This document shows positions 51,853-60,657 of a stretch of DNA of 64,000 nucleotides, in pieces; position 1 is the stretch's first letter, and each line of letters starts with the position of its first letter. Made by a program: the position numbers and the translations under genes. The stretch is from positions 17,561-81,560 of the forward strand of contig CANQUV010000010.1 in the NCBI GenBank assembly GCA_947627135.1, written 5' to 3'. The stretch is from an uncultured Clostridia bacterium (GTDB lineage Bacteria > Bacillota > Clostridia > Oscillospirales > Acutalibacteraceae). The notes under the pieces are model-generated. The model did not search any database and was not told where the DNA came from. It worked only from the letters and a program-made list of their open reading frames with translations.

Positions 51853-52401
51853 TTAACTTTTTACCTCCGCAAAATCTTTATTGTTTATTTTTATATGCAA
51901 GCTTTCCATAACCTTAATTGCTGCAAGATTAAGGTCATCGTCATTACTTGCTACACACTTGCAGTCAATATATATGGGTGTTTCAAATAATGCAGTTTTT
52001 GCAAGCACTGCATTTGCAATTACACAAATATTTGTAACAACTCCGCATATTTCAACAGATATATAATCTCTGTTTTTTAAATATTCAAAAAGTTCGTCGG
52101 AACCGTAGGTACATTTATAAAAGCATTTGTCAATGTCAGATTTTAAATCAGCTATTTTTCCGTAAAGCTTATGACCTTCAGTATTTATAATACAATGGGG
52201 AACAGGCAGATTTTTGCCCTCAAGGGTATTAAGATAATTTTCATTGTGAGTATCAAAAGTAAAAATTATCTCATCATTGTTATTGCGGTATTCTTTTATT
52301 TTTTCTGCAATATTGTTTTCAATTTTCTTTGCTTTTTCAAAGCCGAGACTTCCGTTTACAAAATCGTTTTGGTAATCTATTACAATCAATAATTTTTTCA
52401 T
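51853..52401 (-). CDS. pncA: Nicotinamidase (isochorismatase family)
   Basis: A 182-aa hydrolase converting nicotinamide to nicotinate and ammonia. Catalytic triad Asp9 (VIDYQNDF), Lys96 (CFYKCTYG) and Cys126 (GVVTNICV) is complete, and the metal ligands Asp50, His52 (FDTHNENY) and His69 (PVPHC) are present, which separates nicotinamidase from other isochorismatase-like enzymes. Product feeds the pncB enzyme encoded immediately after. AAGGAGC precedes the ATG. Confidence 0.9.
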   Translation of the reverse strand: MKKLLIVIDYQNDFVNGSLGFEKAKKIENNIAEKIKEYRNNNDEIIFTFDTHNENYLNTLEGKNLPVPHCIINTEGHKLYGKIADLKSDIDKCFYKCTYGSDELFEYLKNRDYISVEICGVVTNICVIANAVLAKTALFETPIYIDCKCVASNDDDLNLAAIKVMESLHIKINNKDFAEVKS

Positions 52402-52431
52402 AATAAGCTCCTTAAAATAAAGTATAGATTT

Positions 52432-52460
52432 ATTATATATTATTTAATCCGTATTAACAA
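52432..52460 (-). promoter_or_regulatory. pncA-pncB promoter
   Basis: On the minus strand TTGTTA (52455-52460), 17-bp spacer, TATAAT (52432-52437), 30 bp before pncA. Confidence 0.6.
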
Positions 52461-52530
52461 TAAATAATATTAAAAAAATAATAATATAAATTCACTAAAT
52501 AATGTAACTTATTTGTAAATAAATCTTTAC

Positions 52531-52558
52531 TTGAATTTAAAAATAATTCTGTTATAAT
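52531..52558 (+). promoter_or_regulatory. nrdR promoter
   Basis: TTGAAT (52531-52536), 16-bp spacer, TATAAT (52553-52558) with an extended -10 (TGTTATAAT). Confidence 0.65.
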
Positions 52559-52612
52559 ATTATTATAAAGAAAAATAAGCTGTAAAATCAGCTTAAAACC
52601 GAGGTGCTATGT

Positions 52613-53068
52613 ATGAAATGTCCATATTGCGGTTTTGAAGAAAGTAAAGTAATAGATTCACGCTCTGCCGACGACGGTGAAAGAATCCGCAGAAGACGTG
52701 AATGTTTAAAGTGTTCAAAACGATTTACTACCCATGAGGTTATAGAAACAGTGCCTATAATGGTAATTAAAAGAGATAAATCCCGTGAACAGTTTGACAG
52801 AAATAAGCTTATGGGCGGATTATTAAAATCTTGTGAAAAGCGACCGGTATCATTATCTCAAATTGAAACTATGGCAGATAATATTGAGACTAAGCTTCAA
52901 AGCAGTCTTGACAGAGAAATCACTTCCAATGCTATTGGAGAGCTTGCTATGGAACAGCTGAAAAATGTTGACGAGGTAGCTTATGTTCGATTTGCATCTG
53001 TTTACCGTCAGTTTAAGGATATAAATACATTTATGGAAGAGCTGAATAAGCTTTTATCGGAAAAATAA
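52613..53068 (+). CDS. nrdR: Transcriptional repressor NrdR
   Basis: A 151-aa regulator of ribonucleotide reductase genes. N-terminal zinc ribbon [11 protein letters not shown]...CLKCSKRF, the RRRRECLKC linker, and a C-terminal ATP-cone that senses ATP/dATP ([16 protein letters not shown]). The ATG at 52613 gives the invariant MKCPYCG start with GAGGTG upstream; a GTG at 52604 overlaps that site. No ribonucleotide reductase gene is in this window. Confidence 0.96.
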   Translation: MKCPYCGFEESKVIDSRSADDGERIRRRRECLKCSKRFTTHEVIETVPIMVIKRDKSREQFDRNKLMGGLLKSCEKRPVSLSQIETMADNIETKLQSSLDREITSNAIGELAMEQLKNVDEVAYVRFASVYRQFKDINTFMEELNKLLSEK

Positions 53069-53090
53069 TTAAATATAATAATAAAGTTAA

Positions 53091-53120
53091 AGGCTGTCTT
53101 GTTAAAAATAAGACAGCCTT
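53091..53120 (+). terminator. nrdR terminator
   Basis: AGGCTGTCTT paired with AAGACAGCCT, 9-nt loop, followed by TATTGTTTTT. 23 bp after the stop. Confidence 0.88.
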
Positions 53121-53152
53121 ATTGTTTTTCGGCAAATTATTTAATTTTTTCT

Positions 53153-53662
53153 TTAAGAATTATTAATAATTTTATCTTTAAATTGACAAAATCTTTCCCA
53201 CACTTTGTCAACAATAACATCTTTATAATTTTTAATATCATCTATTGAAACAAATTTAGTGTCAACTACTTCATCTTTTTGCAAATTTAAATTTTGGTCA
53301 TTATCATTTAATAAATATAAGTATGTATCCACAATATAATTTGACTTCTTGGTATCGCCCAAATAAATAAGATGAGTTTTGTCTTCATGGATTCCTGTTT
53401 CTTCCATCAACTCACGTATTGCACCATCTAAGCTTTCTTCACCTGCAACAACTGAGCCTCCGGTACATTCCCATAATAATCCGTAATTTTTATTAGGGTG
53501 GCGTTGTGTTAAGAGTATTTCGTTATTTTTATTTTTGCACCATATATCCACCACTAAATGATACATTCCTTTTGGAATGGAGGATATTTTTCCTCTTTCA
53601 AGTAAAATTCCGGTTTTATTTTTATTTTCGTCAACCAATTCCCAGATTTCTGACAATTTCAC
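53153..53662 (-). CDS. NUDIX hydrolase
   Basis: A 169-aa hydrolase of the isopentenyl-diphosphate-isomerase-like/YfcD NUDIX group. The NUDIX box is intact: GGSVVAGEESLDGAIRELME then ETGI (about residues 69-91). N-terminal LSEIWELVDENKNKTG and HLVVDIWCKN are typical of YfcD-like proteins. The substrate is a nucleoside diphosphate derivative not identifiable from sequence. It is a single gene between terminators. Confidence 0.9.
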   Translation of the reverse strand: MKLSEIWELVDENKNKTGILLERGKISSIPKGMYHLVVDIWCKNKNNEILLTQRHPNKNYGLLWECTGGSVVAGEESLDGAIRELMEETGIHEDKTHLIYLGDTKKSNYIVDTYLYLLNDNDQNLNLQKDEVVDTKFVSIDDIKNYKDVIVDKVWERFCQFKDKIINNS

Positions 53663-53704
53663 TTACCTCCAAGTTATTCAAATTAATATTATTTTATATA
53701 ACAT

Positions 53705-53742
53705 AAACCCAACTGAAAAGCAAAAATTTTCAGTTGGGTTTT
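53705..53742 (-). terminator. Terminator after iscU
   Basis: AACCCAACTGAAAA paired with TTTTCAGTTGGGTT, short AT loop, T-rich on both sides. It separates iscU from the NUDIX gene. Confidence 0.85.
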
Positions 53743-53783
53743 ACTTTTATTGTTTACTGAAGCTTAAATAGGAAATAGATTTG

Positions 53784-54224
53784 TTATTCTTCAACACAGT
53801 CATGACAATGAGCGCAGTCATCGCTTTGTTTTCCAACTATCGGCTCGGGGTCAATGCCTTGTTTTCTGTAATAATCTGAAACAGCAGCTTTAATTGCCTG
53901 CTCTGCAAGAACTGAACAATGGACCTTAACCGGCGGCAAGCCGTCTAATGCTTCCATAACTGCTTTATTAGTAAGCTTTAAAGCGTCGTCAATGCTTTTG
54001 CCTTTAATTAGCTCTGTTGCCATACTGCTTGTGGCAATTGCTGCACCACAGCCAAAGGTTTTAAACTTAACATCTGAAATAATGTTGTTGTCAACCTTAA
54101 TATACATTTTCATGATATCTCCGCATTTTGAGTTTCCAACTTCACCGATACCATCAGCATTTTCTATTTCGCCTACATTTCTAGGATTAGCAAAATGATC
54201 CATAACTTTTTCTGAATATGCCAT
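53784..54224 (-). CDS. iscU: Fe-S cluster scaffold protein IscU/NifU
   Basis: A 146-aa scaffold on which Fe-S clusters are assembled before delivery. Conserved cluster cysteines Cys34 (SKCGD), Cys59 (FGCGAA) and Cys103 (HCSVLAEQA) are present, with Asp36. A cysteine-rich tail (Cys137, Cys140, Cys143, CAHCHDC) extends past the core; such tails occur in some clostridial members. AAGGAGG lies at the end of iscS, and iscU starts 2 bp after it, so the pair is translationally linked. Confidence 0.93.
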   Translation of the reverse strand: MAYSEKVMDHFANPRNVGEIENADGIGEVGNSKCGDIMKMYIKVDNNIISDVKFKTFGCGAAIATSSMATELIKGKSIDDALKLTNKAVMEALDGLPPVKVHCSVLAEQAIKAAVSDYYRKQGIDPEPIVGKQSDDCAHCHDCVEE

Positions 54225-54226
54225 AA

Positions 54227-55417
54227 TTATGCCTCCTTATTTTCTTCTGCTTTAATTTTTTCCCATAGCGGTGACATATTTCTGAGATAATCAACGATCT
54301 GGGGAACAATTTCTGCAATATAATTAATATCTTCTTCTGTTATTTCTTCATTAAATGAAAGCCTCATACTTCCGTGAGCAATTTCGTGGGGAAGACCTAA
54401 CGCAAGCAAAACATGGCTTGGGTCAAGACTTCCTGATGTGCAGGCACTTCCCGAAGATGCGCTGATACCGTTTAAGTCAAGTTTTAAAAGCAGGCTTTCG
54501 CCCTCAATACCTTCAAAGCACATATTAATATTATTTGGAAGTCTTTTTTCTCTGTCTCCGTTCAATCTTGAACGCTCAATTTTAAGAAGGTTGTCAATAA
54601 GTTTATCTCTTAAATTTGTAAGCTTTTTGTTACGCTCTTCCATAGTATCAACAGCTTCCTGCAAGGCAGCGGCAAGTCCGACAGCTCCGGCAACATTTTC
54701 AGTTCCCGCTCTTTTTCCTTTTTCCTGTGCACCGCCTTCAATAAGCGTGTTGATTCTTACTCCTCTTCTTACATAAAGGCATCCGCAGCCCTTTGGTCCG
54801 TGAATTTTATGAGCTGTCATGGAAAGCAAATCAATGTTTTCATCTGCTACATTTATTTTTACATATCCTGCAGCCTGAACAGCGTCTGTATGGAAAATTA
54901 CATTATGCTTTTTGCATATTGCTCCGATTTCCTTTATCGGTTGAATAGTACCGATTTCATTGTTAGCATACATAATGGTAACAATGGCGGTATCTTCTCT
55001 TATAGCGTTTTCAACGTCTTCAGGCTTAACAATACCGTTTTCGTAAACATCAAGATAAGTAACTTCAAAGCCTTCTTTTTCTAAAGCGGCACAAGTATGA
55101 AGTACAGCGTGATGTTCAATTTTAGAGGTTATAATATGCTTTTTTCCTTTAGCCTTTAAAGCATAACAAACACCTTTAATTGCCCAGTTGTCAGATTCAC
55201 TTCCGCCGGAAGTGAAATAAATTTCATTGGCATGAGCAGCTCCGAGATTCTTTGCAATACTTTCTCTTGCGTTTTCAAGCGCTTTTTTTGCTTCTCCTCC
55301 AATCTGATAAAGGCTTGAGGGATTACCGTAAACCTTTGTAAAATAAGGCAGCATTTTATCAAGAACTGTTTTTGAAACAGCAGTAGTTGCCGCATTATCA
55401 GCATATATTTTTCTCAT
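54227..55417 (-). CDS. iscS: Cysteine desulfurase (NifS/IscS)
   Basis: A 396-aa PLP enzyme that takes sulfur from cysteine and passes it to IscU. PLP lysine lies in [13 protein letters not shown], the catalytic loop cysteine in [15 protein letters not shown], and the N-terminus is YADNAATT. The loop is the IscS (group I) type. AGGAG is 7 bases before the ATG at 55417; upstream in-frame ATGs are too near or lack a site. Operon with iscU; no iscR neighbour, though an Rrf2 gene lies at 7.3 kb. Confidence 0.95.
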   Translation of the reverse strand: MRKIYADNAATTAVSKTVLDKMLPYFTKVYGNPSSLYQIGGEAKKALENARESIAKNLGAAHANEIYFTSGGSESDNWAIKGVCYALKAKGKKHIITSKIEHHAVLHTCAALEKEGFEVTYLDVYENGIVKPEDVENAIREDTAIVTIMYANNEIGTIQPIKEIGAICKKHNVIFHTDAVQAAGYVKINVADENIDLLSMTAHKIHGPKGCGCLYVRRGVRINTLIEGGAQEKGKRAGTENVAGAVGLAAALQEAVDTMEERNKKLTNLRDKLIDNLLKIERSRLNGDREKRLPNNINMCFEGIEGESLLLKLDLNGISASSGSACTSGSLDPSHVLLALGLPHEIAHGSMRLSFNEEITEEDINYIAEIVPQIVDYLRNMSPLWEKIKAEENKEA

Positions 55418-55446
55418 ATACATTCTCCTATGTGTACAAATAATAT

Positions 55447-55475
55447 ATAATATCTGCATAGATATTAACATGCAA
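55447..55475 (-). promoter_or_regulatory. iscS-iscU promoter
   Basis: On the minus strand TTGCAT (55470-55475), 17-bp spacer, TATTAT (55447-55452), 30 bp before iscS. Confidence 0.55.
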
Positions 55476-55512
55476 AATTTAATTTTTTGAAAATTATTAT
55501 ATTACTTTAATA

Positions 55513-55950
55513 TTATATAAATCTTTCAGCCTGAGCAACTGCAAGGCGATCGCATCTTTCGTTTTCCGGGTGACCTGCGTGACCTTTTACCCAATTTATA
55601 TCAATCTGATGAATTTCACAGAGTTTAAGAAGTCTATCCCAAAGTTCAGGGTTAAGGGCAGGTTCTTTTTTATTTCTCATCCAGTTGTTTTGTTTCCATT
55701 TTTTTGCCCATCCTAATTTAAGGGCATTACATACATACTGTGAGTCACTGTAAAGAGATACTTTGCATGGTTCCTTTAACAATTCCAAAGCTTTGATTAC
55801 TGCGGTAAGCTCCATTTTATTATTGGTAGTAGATGCTTCTCCGCCTGAAATTTCTTTTTCAGTTTCTTTATATCTTAAAACAGCGCCCCAGCCTCCCGGA
55901 CCCGGATTACCCTTGCAGGCACCATCAGTAAATATTTGAACTTCTTTCAA
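55513..55950 (-). CDS. rnhA: Ribonuclease HI
   Basis: A 145-aa enzyme degrading RNA in RNA-DNA hybrids. Catalytic residues Asp9 ([16 protein letters not shown]), Glu47 (NKMELTA), Asp69 (YSDSQYV) and Asp134 (CDRLA), with His124 in WVKGHAGH, are all in place. Length and the basic protrusion ([15 protein letters not shown]) match E. coli RNase HI. Confidence 0.96.
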   Translation of the reverse strand: MKEVQIFTDGACKGNPGPGGWGAVLRYKETEKEISGGEASTTNNKMELTAVIKALELLKEPCKVSLYSDSQYVCNALKLGWAKKWKQNNWMRNKKEPALNPELWDRLLKLCEIHQIDINWVKGHAGHPENERCDRLAVAQAERFI

Positions 55951-56092
55951 GGCTGCACCTCATTCTCAAGTTTTGCAATTCCCATTATAATACTATGAAT
56001 TAGAAAATGCAACCATTTTTTGATTATTTTTCTAAACATTAGGTATAATAATATTATTTAAAAAATCTGAACGAATATTACTTTCTTTTTAC

Positions 56093-56121
56093 TTGACTGT
56101 ATGAAACTATTGGAGTAAAAT
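56093..56121 (+). promoter_or_regulatory. rnjA promoter
   Basis: TTGACT (56093-56098), 17-bp spacer, TAAAAT (56116-56121). It lies in the 369-bp gap 55951-56319. The predicted leader to the GTG start is about 190 nt; it has several short stem possibilities, such as ATGC/GCAT near 56149-56171 and GTCT/AGAC near 56228-56251, but no riboswitch I know. Confidence 0.65.
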
Positions 56122-56319
56122 AAAAGATAATTTATAATTAGGGTAATATGCTTGTCGAGCAGAACGGGCATTTATATAAAGCTTAAAACATAAGAAAATA
56201 AAGGAATCAAGTATTAAAATGTATATTGTCTGCGGGGCGGAAAAGGTAGACGATTGTTAAAACTTGTGTTATTGCTTATGTTTTATCATTTACAATTTTT
56301 AATTAACGGAGGTAAATTT

Positions 56320-58170
56320 GTGAATTCTGAAAAAATTAAACAGCCGAATATGATTAAACAAGGCAATTTAAACAAAAATGGAGGGTTAAACAAAAAGTCT
56401 TACGGAAAAAAATTAAATAATTCAAAAATCACATCATCAAAAAAAACAAAAACTGCAAATGCGTCTGCAAGAAAGAATACGTCAAGAGGAAGAGCAGTTA
56501 CAAAAAAATCAAAGCCGTCGATTAGGGTTTCATTTTTAGGCGGACTTAATGAAATAGGAAAAAATATGACCCTCTTTGAATGTGAGGGTGATATGATACT
56601 GATAGATTGCGGAATGGCATTTCCAGACGGAGATATGCTTGGTGTAGATTTGGTAATTCCCGACTTTTCGTATATAGTACAAAATGTTGACAAAATCAAG
56701 GGTATAGTTTTAACACACGGACACGAGGACCATATAGGAGGATTGCCGTATCTTTTAAGCAACGCCAATATTCCAATATACGGAACACCATTAACGCTTG
56801 GTCTTGTAAGTAATAAATTAAAGGAGCACAGTTTGTTTAACAGCGCAAAACTGAATACTGTTAAAGCGGGAGACAGATTTAAGCTGGGCTGTATGGAAAT
56901 TGAACTTATACATGTAAACCATTCAATTCCCGACGCCGTAGCGATAGCAATTCATTCACCTGCGGGAACAATCGTTCATACAGGTGACTTTAAAATTGAC
57001 TGTACTCCGTTTATGGGAGAACCTATTGACCTATCTTCATTTGCCCGTTTAGGAGAAGAGGGAGTACTTGCGCTGTTTTGTGAAAGTACCAATGCAGAAA
57101 GACCCGGTTATACACCTACTGAAAAAAATATTTCGACAAGCTTTAACAATATTTTTAATGATGCAGAGCATAAACGGCTAATTATAGCGACATTCGCATC
57201 AAATGTAAACAGAGTTCAGCAAATCATTGACTGTGCAAATAAATACGGAAGAAAAGTTGCATTTTCCGGAAGAAGTATGGTCAATTATATGGATACGGCA
57301 GAGCAGTTAGGATATCTTCATATTCCGGAAAATATTTTAATTGACATAGATATGCTTGATAAATATCCATCTGAACAGATTGTACTTGTAACAACAGGAA
57401 GTCAGGGCGAGCCTATGTCAGCGCTGTCAAGAATGGCTTATTCCGACCACAGAAAGGTAATGGTAGGAGAGGGAGATGTTATAGTAATTTCCGCAAATCC
57501 AATACCCGGTAATGAAAAAACCGTAGGTCATGTAGTAGACGAGCTTCTAAAAAAAGGATGTAAAGTAGTTTATGAATCAATGTATGAGGTTCATGTATCC
57601 GGTCACGCCTGTCAGGAAGAAATTAAAATTATGCAAAATCTTTTAAAGCCTAAATATTATATTCCCGTTCACGGCGAACAGAAGCACTTGAGAAAAAATG
57701 CAGAGCTTGCGATGTTTATGGGAATGGATAAAAAGAATATATTTATAGGTGATGTAGGGTCAACAGTTGAAATAAACGAGGACTATATGAAAGAAATCGC
57801 ACCGGTTCCTGCAGGCAAGGTATTTGTAGACGGACTTGGTGTAGGCGATGTAGGAAGTATAGTATTAAGAGACAGAAAGCATTTAGGTCAGGATGGACTT
57901 ATAATAATAGTTGCGTCACTTGATGTATATGACGGTCATGTAATCAGCGGTCCTGACATTGTATCCAGAGGGTTTGTATATGTAAGAGAAAGCGAGACTT
58001 TGCTTGAGGAGGTCAAAAAGCTGTCTCTAAACATACTGGAGGAATGTGCAGATGACAATATCCATGAATGGGGAATAATAAAGAATCGAATAAAAGATGA
58101 GGTATCAAAACTTATTACCCAGAAAACAAGAAGAGCACCGATGATTTTACCGATTTTAATGGAAGTTTAA
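56320..58170 (+). CDS. rnjA: Ribonuclease J
   Basis: A 616-aa metallo-beta-lactamase ribonuclease with endo- and 5'-3' exonuclease activity, central to mRNA turnover. Motifs: catalytic HGHEDHIGG, HTGDFKID, ASNVNRVQQ and GHACQEEIK, PVHGEQKHL in the beta-CASP half, and a C-terminal domain. The first 65 residues are a Lys/Asn/Ser-rich disordered extension not present in typical 555-aa RNase J. I chose GTG at 56320 because GGAGG sits 7 bases upstream; an ATG at 56254 has no such site. Confidence 0.93.
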   Translation: MNSEKIKQPNMIKQGNLNKNGGLNKKSYGKKLNNSKITSSKKTKTANASARKNTSRGRAVTKKSKPSIRVSFLGGLNEIGKNMTLFECEGDMILIDCGMAFPDGDMLGVDLVIPDFSYIVQNVDKIKGIVLTHGHEDHIGGLPYLLSNANIPIYGTPLTLGLVSNKLKEHSLFNSAKLNTVKAGDRFKLGCMEIELIHVNHSIPDAVAIAIHSPAGTIVHTGDFKIDCTPFMGEPIDLSSFARLGEEGVLALFCESTNAERPGYTPTEKNISTSFNNIFNDAEHKRLIIATFASNVNRVQQIIDCANKYGRKVAFSGRSMVNYMDTAEQLGYLHIPENILIDIDMLDKYPSEQIVLVTTGSQGEPMSALSRMAYSDHRKVMVGEGDVIVISANPIPGNEKTVGHVVDELLKKGCKVVYESMYEVHVSGHACQEEIKIMQNLLKPKYYIPVHGEQKHLRKNAELAMFMGMDKKNIFIGDVGSTVEINEDYMKEIAPVPAGKVFVDGLGVGDVGSIVLRDRKHLGQDGLIIIVASLDVYDGHVISGPDIVSRGFVYVRESETLLEEVKKLSLNILEECADDNIHEWGIIKNRIKDEVSKLITQKTRRAPMILPILMEV

Positions 58171-58217
58171 TTAAATGTTATTTATATGAAGAAAAATAAT
58201 TAAGAAAGGACACAGTT

Positions 58218-60173
58218 ATGAGAAAAAGAATTTGGACTTTATCTCCTTGGTTCATAATATTTTCTGTATTAATGCTTGGAATGGCGCTTGTATCTTATCG
58301 TTACAGCCCGAATTTATGCTATGTGGAATTAGGCGTAAGCGTTGTATCGGCAGGTATTGTGCTTGCTGTGTCCTTGCGATTTAACAGTTATTTAAACAGC
58401 AATTTAAAAAGTGTCATTAAGAGTTTAGATTCAGCAGATAAAAATTTTATTGAAACATATAAAATGCCTGTGGTTGTAGTTGGCGAAAAGGGAGATATAA
58501 TTTGGAACAACTCATTGTTTTCAAAAACTCTGTGCAATAACAAAAATCCTCTGGGTGAAAATATAATGCCTTATTTAGCCGATAACGAACTTGATTTTCT
58601 GGCATCATCAGGTTCTGCGGATATTACTTTTAACAATAAATTTTTTACGGTTTATTGTGTAAAAACCAAAGTTGGATATGTCTGCTATTACATTGATAAT
58701 ACATATTATAAAAAATCTTTAAAGGCATTTAGAGATGCTCAGCCTTGCGTTTCAATAATTCTTTTTGACAACAGAGAAGATTTTGTAAATGACAATGAAG
58801 AAGAAAGCGCAAGGATCGTATTAAGCGTAGAAACTACTCTCCAAAAATGGGCATCTTCTTCTAACTCACTTTATAAAAAGCTCACGGGAAACAGATATAT
58901 GGTTATTATGGGTGAAAAAGAACTCCAGAATAATATAGAAAGCAAGTTTTCCATTTTAAAGGATATTCGTAATATTAAGCTTGGCTCCAGAGAGGCTACA
59001 ATTTCAATAGGTATAGGCAGAGATTCAAAAAATCTGAAGGAATGTGAACTTAAAGCCCGTAATGCTCTTGAAATGGCACTTGGCAGAGGCGGAGACCAAG
59101 TTGCAATTATGAAAGACAGCGATTCGTACGAATTTTTCGGTGGAGTTTCCAGCGGAGTTGAAAAGATGTCCAAAGTGCGAACAAGAGTTATAGCAAATAC
59201 TCTTGCAAAAGCAATTGCAGACAGTGATAGAGTGTATATAATGGGACATAGGTTTTCCGACCTTGATTGTGTAGGCGCTTCAATCGGAATGCAAAGAATA
59301 ATCAGTCATACATTTAAAAAACATGCAAGAATAGTTATTGATGAAGAACGCTCTATGGCGACAATGCTTGTAAATTACATAAGACAGGAAAGACAACATG
59401 AAGAAATTTTTATTTCTCCTAAAGAAGTAAAAAACATAACGCCCAGAACTCTGCTTATTATTTTAGATACACATACACCTGACTTTTTAGAAAGTGAAGA
59501 AATATATAATAAGTGCAGCAGAGTAGTGGTAATTGACCATCACAGAAAAATGGTTAATTACATAAAAAATGCTATTGTTTTTTGTATTGAACCAACGGCG
59601 TCATCAGCTTCTGAAATGTGTACAGAGATCATTTCTTATATGGGTGATGCCGACCTCACTTCAATTGAAGCGGAGGCCTTGCTTTCAGGTATCGTGCTTG
59701 ATACAAAAAACTTTGTGATGAAAACTGGTGTAAGAACTTTTGAAGCAGCAGCTTATCTGCGTAAAAAGTCTGCAAATACAGTAACCGTTAAAAGATTTTT
59801 CTCCGATAATCTTGAAACATATAAAGAAAAATATAACATTGTAAGCCGTGCCGAAATAGTAAACGGCTGCGCAATTTCCGCTACTGAAAGTCAGGTCGAT
59901 AATATAAGACTTGTTTCTGCGCAGGCGGCAGACGAACTTTTGCTTATCACTGATGTTTACGCATCATTTGTATTGTTTAATACGCCTGACGGTACAGTAA
60001 ATATCTCTGCAAGAAGTTACGGGAAAATCAATGTTCAGATTATTATGGAGAAAATGGGCGGAGGAGGACATCAGAATATGGCGGCTGCACAGATAAAAAA
60101 TACAACTGTGCTACAAGTAAAAAAACAGCTTATTGAAGTTATTGATGAAATATTATCCGACAATAACAATTGA
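58218..60173 (+). CDS. gdpP: c-di-AMP phosphodiesterase GdpP
   Basis: A 651-aa membrane-bound enzyme that hydrolyses c-di-AMP to pApA. Two N-terminal membrane helices, a PAS-like domain (about 80-165), a degenerate GGDEF domain (about 170-310, no GGDEF motif), then DHH (RFSDLDCVGAS, DTHTPDFL, IDHHRKM) and DHHA1 (GGGGHQNMAAAQ). All DHH metal ligands appear present. It lies between rnjA and rplI; gdpP-rplI-dnaB is a conserved Firmicutes order. KtrA encoded at 6.4 kb is a typical c-di-AMP receptor. Confidence 0.95.
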   Translation: MRKRIWTLSPWFIIFSVLMLGMALVSYRYSPNLCYVELGVSVVSAGIVLAVSLRFNSYLNSNLKSVIKSLDSADKNFIETYKMPVVVVGEKGDIIWNNSLFSKTLCNNKNPLGENIMPYLADNELDFLASSGSADITFNNKFFTVYCVKTKVGYVCYYIDNTYYKKSLKAFRDAQPCVSIILFDNREDFVNDNEEESARIVLSVETTLQKWASSSNSLYKKLTGNRYMVIMGEKELQNNIESKFSILKDIRNIKLGSREATISIGIGRDSKNLKECELKARNALEMALGRGGDQVAIMKDSDSYEFFGGVSSGVEKMSKVRTRVIANTLAKAIADSDRVYIMGHRFSDLDCVGASIGMQRIISHTFKKHARIVIDEERSMATMLVNYIRQERQHEEIFISPKEVKNITPRTLLIILDTHTPDFLESEEIYNKCSRVVVIDHHRKMVNYIKNAIVFCIEPTASSASEMCTEIISYMGDADLTSIEAEALLSGIVLDTKNFVMKTGVRTFEAAAYLRKKSANTVTVKRFFSDNLETYKEKYNIVSRAEIVNGCAISATESQVDNIRLVSAQAADELLLITDVYASFVLFNTPDGTVNISARSYGKINVQIIMEKMGGGGHQNMAAAQIKNTTVLQVKKQLIEVIDEILSDNNN

Positions 60174-60190
60174 GAAAGGAATGAATAATA

Positions 60191-60637
60191 GTGAAGGTGA
60201 TATTACTTCAGGATGTTAAATCTCTGGGAAAAAAGGGAGATCTTGTAAATGCATCTGACGGTTACGCAAGAAACTTTTTAATGCCTAAGAAACTGGCAAA
60301 AGAGGCAAATGCACAGGCACTCAATGAATACAGAAATGCTGAAAATTCAAAGAATTTTAAACTTGAAACTCAAAAGGCGCAGGCAAACGCTCAAAAGGAA
60401 AAACTTGAGGGAAAAGTATTTGAGATGAAAGCGAAAGCAGGACAGGGCGGCAAACTGTTCGGCAGTATTACAGCTAAGGATATAAGTGCGGAAATCAAAA
60501 AGCAGTATAATATTATTGTAGATAAAAGAAAAGTAGTTTTGGAGCAGGATATAAAGGCTTTCGGCACATATAACGCAGAGATTAAGCTGTTTTCAGGTAT
60601 CACTGCCAATATAAAAGTCCGTGTATCCGAGGAATAA
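60191..60637 (+). CDS. rplI: Ribosomal protein bL9
   Basis: A 148-aa large-subunit protein binding 23S rRNA at the L1 stalk base. N-terminal signature [15 protein letters not shown] and [12 protein letters not shown], long connecting helix, and C-terminal domain [17 protein letters not shown] start with AAAGGAATG upstream; 17 bp after gdpP. Confidence 0.97.
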   Translation: MKVILLQDVKSLGKKGDLVNASDGYARNFLMPKKLAKEANAQALNEYRNAENSKNFKLETQKAQANAQKEKLEGKVFEMKAKAGQGGKLFGSITAKDISAEIKKQYNIIVDKRKVVLEQDIKAFGTYNAEIKLFSGITANIKVRVSEE

Positions 60638-60657
60638 TAAAAAGGTAGTTAATTACA

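Noticed and set aside
53153..53662. Isopentenyl-diphosphate isomerase
   Set aside because: Related NUDIX architecture, but the box and N-terminus fit the YfcD-like group better and no isoprenoid genes are nearby.
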